This document shows positions 59,455 through 64,000 of a DNA stretch of 64,000 nt, in pieces (within the stretch, counting starts at the first letter, position 1; the number at the start of each line of letters is the position of its first letter). A program made the position numbers and the translations under genes. The notes under the pieces were generated by a model. That model was not told the origin of the DNA and did no database searches. It was given only the letters and a program-made list of their open reading frames with translations. The stretch comes from Anastrepha obliqua (taxonomy: Eukaryota > Arthropoda > Insecta > Diptera > Tephritidae): assembly GCF_027943255.1 (NCBI RefSeq), contig NC_072892.1:125133792-125197791 (forward strand), read 5' to 3'.

Positions 59455-59721
59455 TTGTTTAGGCCTAAACAAGTTGATACTCAAGGCAAAATAATCGATA
59501 TAAAGGTTAAATTAGAGGTACCTTATCATAACGTCATAAACTTAATCGTGGTATTAAGCGTAATTTCGAGTATACTCACTCCAATCGTTGTATCAACACG
59601 CTGTACAATGAGTTGGATAGCTGTTTGGGGTACGCGTTCCAACACGGTATACAACGCGTTGCCTAACTTTATTATTCTCATATTCGCGGTGTTGAACATT
59701 ACACTAAATGCAGGAATCTAG
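59455..59721 (+). CDS. Hypothetical 88-residue hydrophobic open frame
   Basis: VDTQGKIIDIKVKLEVPYHN, then two hydrophobic runs (INLIVVLSVISSIL, IILIFAVLNIT). The opposite strand is also open (KLGNALYTVLERVPQTAIQL), and the base composition is higher in GC than the flanks. I recognise neither strand. It could be a broken mobile-element domain or a small gene. Confidence 0.2.
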   Translation: MFRPKQVDTQGKIIDIKVKLEVPYHNVINLIVVLSVISSILTPIVVSTRCTMSWIAVWGTRSNTVYNALPNFIILIFAVLNITLNAGI

Positions 59722-59759
59722 TGAAATTTGTTCAATAATGCAATAATAATTAATGAAAT

Positions 59760-60095
59760 TTTGTTTTATGTATTATTTGTTTATTTTTATTTTTCTATAT
59801 TTTTTTTTTCTATATTTTTTATATTTTTTTTTTATTTTTTTTTAATTAAAAAAATTTCTTTTTTAATTTTTTATATATTTTTTAAATTTTTTATATTGTT
59901 TTAAATTTTTTTAATCTGTTTTATTATTGCTTTTAATTTTTTTAATAAAAAATAATTTTTTTTAATAAAAATATTTTTAATAAAAAAATATTTTTTTTTA
60001 ATATTTAAAAAAAATAATAATTTTTTTAATAAAAATATTTTTAATAAAAAAATAATTTTGTTTTAAATATTTTTAATAAAAAATTATTTTTTTAA
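59760..60095. repeat. Very AT-rich degenerate repeat
   Basis: TTTTTAATAAAAA-type units repeat for about 330 bp with almost no G or C. Confidence 0.75.
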
Positions 60096-60400
60096 TGGCG
60101 CCGCCTTAGATACTCTATTCGCCATGATTTGCCAGTAACTTAATTTCTGAGAATTCGCTCTCAAAGAGAAAAATATTAAAAAAAGTACATGAACGCAATG
60201 TAACAATTTGCAAGTTTCGCGAATAGTTGTTTAATTTTGGTGCCGGAGAAAATCACAAAAAAGTATGAATTTTTCCAGTTGAGCTAACTCGTATTAAATT
60301 AAAACAAAAAATTAGCAAATAAAATGCAAAATAACGAGCTGAGCATCATATAATTTTATTTTGTCCACAATAATTTGTTCAATTTCATCATCGATGTCAG

Positions 60401-60475
60401 ATGAAGAAGATTTCATTAGAAATTGTTGTGGCAGTCACAGCTTTCTTCATATTCTCCTTGTTTCCGTCTAAGGCT
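60401..60475 (+). CDS. Candidate first coding exon of a secreted protein
   Basis: ATG AAG AAG starts 25 codons, MKKISLEIVVAVTAFFIFSL and then FPSKA, followed directly by the donor GCT|GTAAGTG. It has two lysines, a long hydrophobic core and a small residue at the end, a textbook signal peptide. The exon ends in phase 0. The mariner derivative at 60485 starts 9 bp after the exon. I found no partner exon in the remaining 3.5 kb, so the gene either continues outside the window or is dead. Confidence 0.4.
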
Positions 60476-60484
60476 GTAAGTGTA

Positions 60485-60855
60485 CCCTATGATCAGAAAG
60501 TACCGGGAATGTTTAAATTAACCGAAACAGAGTTAAATTTCAGGCAAATTTATTTTATCTCCTTCCAAATATGACCCGTCTAAAGCAACACACATGTACC
60601 AACGTTTAACCCAGTCTTCCATGCACCCCTGCTAGTCCGATGAACGGAAGGCCTTCAGCTCCTTCGTCGCCTTTTCTTTGATCTCCTCTATCGACTGAAA
60701 TATCCTTCCACGAAGAGGTAACTTCAACTTGGGAAACAAAAAAAGTCGCACGGGGACATATCATGAATACGGTGCTTGCACCACAGTATTTACTTGGTGT
60801 TTGGTCAAATAATCCAACACAATTTGGGCCTTCCCGGTACTTTTTGATAACAGGG
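60485..60855 (-). mobile_element. 371-bp mariner derivative with both TIRs and TA duplication
   Basis: The left end CCCTATGATCAGAAAGTACC and the right end (inverse CCCTGTTATCAAAAAGTACC) are each flanked by TA (60483-60484, 60856-60857). Inside, decayed - strand C-terminal transposase is visible: VSQVEVTSSW, then LAGVHGRLG and RRVIFGRR. It is built like the 412-bp element at 42613: the 5' two thirds are gone. Confidence 0.7.
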
Positions 60856-60857
60856 TA

Positions 60858-61795
60858 TATTATATATTACCAAAATAGTTACTAACCAAGCGGTACAAGG
60901 ATAAAGCACAAAATATATGCCTCGGATTTGTATTTCGGAAACTGCGGCAACGGTGACTGGAGACTGTGGTTCAGAAGTACATACCTCTATATCACTGGCG
61001 GATTCCTATTTAATATATGACTCCAAATACACTTTATAAATTTTATGTAAAATATATTTATTTGCATTCCCTATTTTAATCACAATTTTTATTTAAATTT
61101 AGGGTTCTGTGTTTATTTTTATTTTGCGATTAGCTGTTTTCCTCACTGGCAAATTCTTGTAAGTAAAAATATATCCAATAAAACTTGTAACTTCCCCTCA
61201 AAATTAAATGCCACTTTACTCTCTCACTCTCCCACTTTCCCCTACTTGGCAAGGTTTTTGTATACATGAACTCGAAAACTTGATAATACGTAACAATTGT
61301 TACAAATTACTTGCTTCACGAACAGACCTATTATGGTATGTCATCTCTAATCGATTACAGTGTTGCCCATAGATTGGTTCGATCAGCAGATTTATGTGCT
61401 TATAATTATGCCATCTCTAATTTAACCTTAAAACTTGTACGTTTTTGTTTTTGTACGTATAGAGAGTATCAAGAAATATTATTATCGATGAATTGGAAGT
61501 TGAAATATAAAAAAATCCATTTTTTGTTTAATTTTCTCTGCACATTCCACTTGCTTGAATCATATGTACAATGTAGTTTGTCCGTTTTACTTGCAATAAT
61601 CTCATTCATTCTACATAAATTAAAATTTTAGATTGTTAAAAATAAAGATGCATTTATGGGGCGATCTAATTTTTATTACTTTATAACAAAAATCTGCACT
61701 AATTGAAAATTTCAATATATATTATGTTGTTGTTTTTTTTAAATGTATATTTTTTCGTTAAATTACGTTATAACTGATTAGAGCTCAATGAAATT
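60858..61795. other. Unassigned stretch
   Basis: No exon with convincing splice sites in the right phase for the signal-peptide exon. The open frame at 61311-61631 is unrecognised. Confidence 0.4.
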
Positions 61796-61799
61796 CAAG

Positions 61800-61930
61800 A
61801 AATGCCCCTTTATCAGCATCTCATCACCCATACATGTACGGGGAAAGCTGCTGAAGTCCCCAGCCGGATAAAAATGGGGGTCGGTCCGGTAACAGAGAAC
61901 CGACTGTCGTGGGAACGGCCAAAATTCTTT
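61800..61930 (-). mobile_element. Jockey-type LINE 3' end
   Basis: On the - strand: CGACAGTCGGTTCTCTGTTA, GGACCGACCCCCATTTTTAT and CCGTACATGTATGGG, the same 3' untranslated words as at 46690-46825. Confidence 0.5.
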
Positions 61931-62399
61931 AATCAGAAGCAGCAACATAAAACATAACCTTTTGTTCAAACTTGTCCTTATATTTATATATACGAGTATT
62001 TGATATCAGGAGAGAATGTGGATATGTTGTTTGTGTAAAATATATCATTTACCAGCATTTGTGCTTGCACTTAGTGTAGAATAACTCTCGGCATTCTGCA
62101 ATTTCCGCATATCTATCGGCACTGAGTTTATGGTGCTCACTTTTTACGTTGGTGAGTGTGAGCATCATTAACCGCTTAAATCTGCTCTTCCGTGTGTATT
62201 AGCGACAATTGATTCTTTCTCACCATAATATTGAGAGATTTGAATGTTTTTCAATTATTATGGCAGTGAACATTTAAGGTCATAAGGAAGGGTTTTCTTT
62301 CGGAATTATGTGGAATTTCTATTTTTGAAGTACTCGAAATAAATGACGTAATTCTTTTCTCTTCACACTGAACGAGGCATATGTAAATTTTTTACCTCT

Positions 62400-62520
62400 C
62401 TCTAAGTTATGTTGGTGAAAGTGTGCAATACGCCTCCGGAGATGCTGCTGCTTTGAAGGGATTTTCGGGAATATTGTCCACTTACTTCACTGGACGCATA
62501 AGCATTAGGGTGCCTTACCA
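62400..62520 (+). other. Possible coding exon of unknown gene
   Basis: The frame reads YVGESVQYASGDAAALKGFS, then GILSTYFTGRISIRVPY, with GC-richer codons than around it. The left side is CCTCTCTCTAAG, a weak acceptor; no donor is clear on the right. The phase does not fit the signal-peptide exon at 60401. I do not recognise the protein. Confidence 0.25.
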
Positions 62521-62807
62521 AAAAAAGTTGCTGTTTTTTCTCCAGAATTATGAAATCTTTTATACTTTAAGATTACCGCCAAAATATTTTGGAAAAATGT
62601 TGAGATTTAATTAGGCTGTTTTGAAAATACTTCCAAAAATCGAAAAAAAATTTGTTTTCAAAAAATAACCTCGGTTAATATTGGAGTTTAAGCTTAAAAG
62701 ACCAGCATAAACACGTTTAAAAACTTTATCAACGAAAATCAAAACAATGAGATTTTTTGCTACTTTTTGGAAGATAGGGACAACTTCAATAAATTAGCTA
62801 AACTAAT

Positions 62808-63522
62808 TTAAGGGGGTAGTATGGTATTTTTTTTTTCATTTTTTTTTTTAAATTATTCTATAACATCTTAAGATTATTGTGTGAAAGTTTGAAGTGCATT
62901 AGAGTAAAATTGACAAAGACACAAAGGATTAAGTATCTACCTCTCCAACCGGATTTCACGCTGCCGAAAATCTTTAAACGCGTTTTTCTCACACTTGCCT
63001 TTTTTACGGTCGGTGTCCACTGTAGATTCATATCTACTGCACCGATTCTTTTCAAATTTGGTTCTTTTGTTTCTTTACTTTATTCACGAGGTAATGACGT
63101 CGAGTTTTTTTTTTTAATTTTGTCATATTTTAAAACAACAAAGTTTTCAAGTTTTTTTTATGAAAAATCGGTGTTTTGACTTCAAAGCGCTTTAAAAAAT
63201 AAAAAAAAAAAAAAAAAAATTCGACGTTGTTACCTGCGAAACTTTATTAGCTGATGAAAACAATTTGGTTTTTTGATTTTAGTTGATCCAGTAATGAGTT
63301 CTGAGGGACACCGCAATAAAACTTTTTTATGAGACGTCCGCGAAGATTCGCTGCCACCAACTCATTTCTTCATACAAATCAATGAAAATTTCACACAATA
63401 TTCTTTAAATATGACTTTATAATGAAGTAATTTTAAAATTTTGAATAAATCAACTGTGTCGACAAAAAAAATTTCGAAAAATATGCTTGTTTTACACCGA
63501 ATTAACCATACTACCCCCTTAA
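62808..63522. mobile_element. 715-bp non-autonomous element with TTAA ends
   Basis: The left end TTAAGGGGGTAGTATGGT and the right end ACCATACTACCCCCTTAA are perfect inverses. The TTAA at each end fits a piggyBac-type target duplication with a 14-bp TIR. The interior has no transposase motif. Confidence 0.6.
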
Positions 63523-63970
63523 TACTGCTGTTTTAAAAATCATTTGAGCTTGTAACAGTTGCTTGCAAAATTCGCTGGAATCTTGCATGTTTTCCAAATG
63601 GCTATACATACATGTACACTCCTACATCTAAGCTACCAGCTATGATTTAGCCTCCATGACAAAGGTCAAGTACGTATTTTTGAATTTTTGAAATTTTGAA
63701 ATTGTTAAGTATTGTTCTCATAAAAAGCACGGAAACTCATTTTTTTAACCATAAGCCACGATAATTTTAGATGTCGGTTTTTCTTTAATTGACAAGAATT
63801 ACAAGAAAAATAACATCACTTCGCAGGTATTTTACTTCAAACTTTTTTATAGCACTGTATTATTAAGATTTACGAATTAATAGGGTACGAATTATTACTA
63901 TTCCACTCTATAAAGAAGAAGAAGCCTAACTGCTGCCGACTATTTCCGCATATATACTTACATATATATA

Positions 63971-64000
63971 ATTGGCGTAGGTACACTTTATTGGCTGTAT
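63971..64000 (-). mobile_element. SINE tail cut by the window end
   Basis: TATATATAATTGGCGTAGGT and TACACTTTATTGGC resemble the tail end of the SINE at 29295-29563, with a TA run before it. Confidence 0.4.

Overview
This is nuclear DNA from a higher fly, most likely a tephritid fruit fly. The signs are AT-rich sequence full of CATA/GTAT microsatellites, long introns with GT-AG splice sites, and a dense mix of LINEs, Tc1/mariner elements and a tRNA-derived SINE typical of tephritid genomes. There are no bacterial features, no CRISPR array, and no tRNA or rRNA gene that I can see. The species is inferred from the character of the sequence only.

The central result is one split host gene on the + strand. 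I joined 13 coding exons by splice site and reading phase: 7290-7437, 17241-17491, 48572-48685, 50106-50243, 50351-50488, 52241-52329, 52389-52516, 52803-52922, 53017-53162, 54252-54456, 54533-54963, 57203-57400 and 57488-57618. Every junction keeps frame and no stop interrupts it. The 744 visible residues form a cysteine-rich, probably extracellular protein with one C-terminal membrane segment. The signal-peptide exon is missing and should lie upstream of 7290 or outside the window. Two introns (9.8 kb and 31.1 kb) and several smaller ones hold most of the mobile DNA.

Region by region: 1-7.2 kb holds a decayed PIN/FEN-like gene, a nearly full-length RTE-type LINE, and pogo and Jockey fragments. 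7.3-17.2 kb is intron 1, with a TIR-bounded element holding a LINE fragment and an apparently intact mariner, then an RTE copy with a 13-bp target duplication. 17.5-48.6 kb is intron 2, a graveyard of nested elements: two DD41D (rosa-like) elements, Tc3-like and Tc1-like elements, several mariners, maT-like elements, RNase H LINEs, and a SINE inserted in a LINE with a 9-bp target duplication. It also holds relics of Gly/Tyr-rich secreted-peptide genes near 36 kb. 48.6-57.6 kb holds the remaining exons, with a mariner filling intron 3, a LINE in intron 5, a maT-like fragment in intron 9 and three more elements in intron 11. 57.6-64 kb holds the likely 3' UTR, a candidate signal-peptide exon of another gene at 60401-60475, a 371-bp mariner derivative beside its splice donor, and a 715-bp TTAA-flanked element.

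The mobile elements look functionally linked. The SINE and the RTE share the terminal motif CGCGCCAATTA next to a simple-repeat tail, suggesting RTE enzymes copy the SINE. Several short elements keep both ends of mariner or maT parents but have lost most of the transposase.
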